The notes beneath the pieces were generated by a model. That model had not been told where the DNA came from, searched no databases, and saw only the letters and a program-made list of their open reading frames with translations. The translations under genes and the position numbers were made by a program. DNA of 6,087 nt, from NCBI GenBank assembly GCA_946481355.1, contig CAMLNH010000176.1, positions 1 to 6,087 on the forward strand, in the 5' to 3' direction. This document shows positions 5,108 through 6,087 of this stretch, in pieces (the first letter of the stretch is position 1; each line of letters begins with the position of its first letter). The DNA is from an uncultured Curvibacter sp. (GTDB taxonomy: Bacteria > Pseudomonadota > Gammaproteobacteria > Burkholderiales > Burkholderiaceae).

Positions 5108-6087
5108 TCACTTCAAACGTGCCAGCTGGTCCCGGATCTTGGCCAGCGTGGCCGTGAAGTCGGCCACACGCTTGTTCTCCTGCTCGATCACGGCCGGCGG
5201 GGCCTTGGCCACGAAAGCCTCGTTGGACAGCTTGGCCCTGGCCTTGGCGATCTCGCCTTCCAGGCGCGTGGCTTCCTTACCCAGGCGCAGCTTCTCGGCC
5301 GCTACGTCCACCTCCATGTGCAGACACAGACGGGCCTCACCCACCACAGCCACGGGGGCAGCCTGGGCAGCGGCGGCCCATTCAGCCTCGGCCTTGAAGA
5401 CCTTGACCTCGCTGAGCTTGGACAGGGCTTGCAGCACCGGTGCCCACTGCGTCAGGAAAGCAGCCTCGCCGGCGTTGCCGGCCAGCGCATAGAGCGGCAG
5501 ACGCGTAGAGGGCGAGACATTCATCTCGCCGCGCAGGTTGCGGCAGGCGTCGACGTACTGACGCAGGCGCGCCACCTCGGCCATGGCGGCGGCGTCGATG
5601 CGCTCGGGCTGAGCCACCGGATAGGCGGCGATGCTGACGGACTCACCCATGCGGCCGGCCACGGGCGCGACCTTCTGCCACAGCTCTTCGGTGATGAAGG
5701 GGATCAGCGGGTGTGCCAGGCGCAGGATGGTCTCCAGCGTGCGGATCAGGGTGCGGCGCGTGCCGCGCTGCTGCGCGGCGTTGCCGCCGTTGATCTGCAC
5801 CTTGGCGATTTCCAGATACCAGTCGCAGAACTCGTTCCAGACGAAGTCATAGATGGTGTTGGCCACCACGTCGAGGCGGTAGTCGGCAAAGCCCTGGGCC
5901 ACCTGGGCCTCGACCTGCTGCAGCAGGGAGACGATCCAGCGGTCAGCGGCGCTGAACTCCAGGTAGCCGCCGGGCACGCATTCCTCGGCCCCGTGTTCCT
6001 TGAGGCCGCAGTCCTGACCCTCGCAGTTCATGAGCACGAAGCGCGTGGCGTTCCAGAGCTTGTTGCAGAAGTTGCGGTAGCCCTCGC
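5108..6087 (-). CDS. valS: Valyl-tRNA synthetase, C-terminal third
   Basis: About 325 residues of a class I aminoacyl-tRNA synthetase are present; the 5' two thirds lie beyond the window edge, where the frame stays open ([20 protein letters not shown] near the edge, a ValS-typical stretch that ends the catalytic core). The anticodon-binding domain follows, with [20 protein letters not shown] and the [14 protein letters not shown] motif. The last ~65 residues, from [20 protein letters not shown] to the end QLARLK, form the coiled-coil tRNA-binding arm characteristic of ValS, whose conserved [11 protein letters not shown] turn is seen. The enzyme charges tRNA-Val in the cytoplasm. No frameshift or truncation is visible in the part shown. 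It is upstream of galU on the same strand with a 26-base gap and no terminator between them. Confidence 0.96.
   Translation of the reverse strand, partial: EGYRNFCNKLWNATRFVLMNCEGQDCGLKEHGAEECVPGGYLEFSAADRWIVSLLQQVEAQVAQGFADYRLDVVANTIYDFVWNEFCDWYLEIAKVQINGGNAAQQRGTRRTLIRTLETILRLAHPLIPFITEELWQKVAPVAGRMGESVSIAAYPVAQPERIDAAAMAEVARLRQYVDACRNLRGEMNVSPSTRLPLYALAGNAGEAAFLTQWAPVLQALSKLSEVKVFKAEAEWAAAAQAAPVAVVGEARLCLHMEVDVAAEKLRLGKEATRLEGEIAKARAKLSNEAFVAKAPPAVIEQENKRVADFTATLAKIRDQLARLK

Noticed and set aside
4722..5492. 256-codon plus-strand open frame across galU and valS
   Set aside because: It spans the ends of two well-supported minus-strand genes, and its translation has no recognisable domain.

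Overview
The window is GC-rich (roughly two thirds G+C by eye), densely packed chromosomal DNA. Its protein sequences and gene order look like a betaproteobacterium of the order Burkholderiales, most likely family Comamonadaceae. That placement rests on family-level protein resemblance recalled from knowledge; no search was run. No insertion sequence, phage gene, CRISPR array or integration scar was seen.

Layout. Positions 1-564 (+) hold the C-terminal end of a secreted, MshQ-like protein with a DUF6701 domain. It runs head-on into a tRNA-Leu(CAA) gene at 609-693 (-), which has its own strong intrinsic terminator (563-600) and a candidate extended -10 promoter (727-735). Next come four co-directional plus-strand genes with gaps of about 45-50 bases: cysM (cysteine synthase B, 747-1649), a FapA/DUF342 beta-helix protein (1694-3298), a zinc-ribbon Nudix hydrolase (3348-3896) and a TusA-family sulfurtransferase (3946-4173). 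Two minus-strand genes converge on them: galU (UTP-glucose-1-phosphate uridylyltransferase, 4203-5081) and, 26 bases upstream of it, the 3' third of valS (valyl-tRNA synthetase, 5108-6087, cut by the window edge).

Functional reading. cysM and tusA both belong to sulfur metabolism (cysteine formation and sulfur relay) and bracket two genes without an assigned substrate or partner, the FapA-like protein and the Nudix enzyme. Whether the four form one transcript is inference from spacing; an AT-rich patch before tusA could give it a separate promoter. valS and galU are probably co-transcribed.

Most of the window is ordinary housekeeping sequence, and I do not see a clearly new system. The points most worth a second look are a six-codon open frame with a good Shine-Dalgarno match whose stop overlaps the cysM start codon (ATGA), the tRNA promoter that sits in the same bases, and the FapA-like protein located away from any visible flagellar gene. 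There is no gene-free stretch longer than 300 bases.
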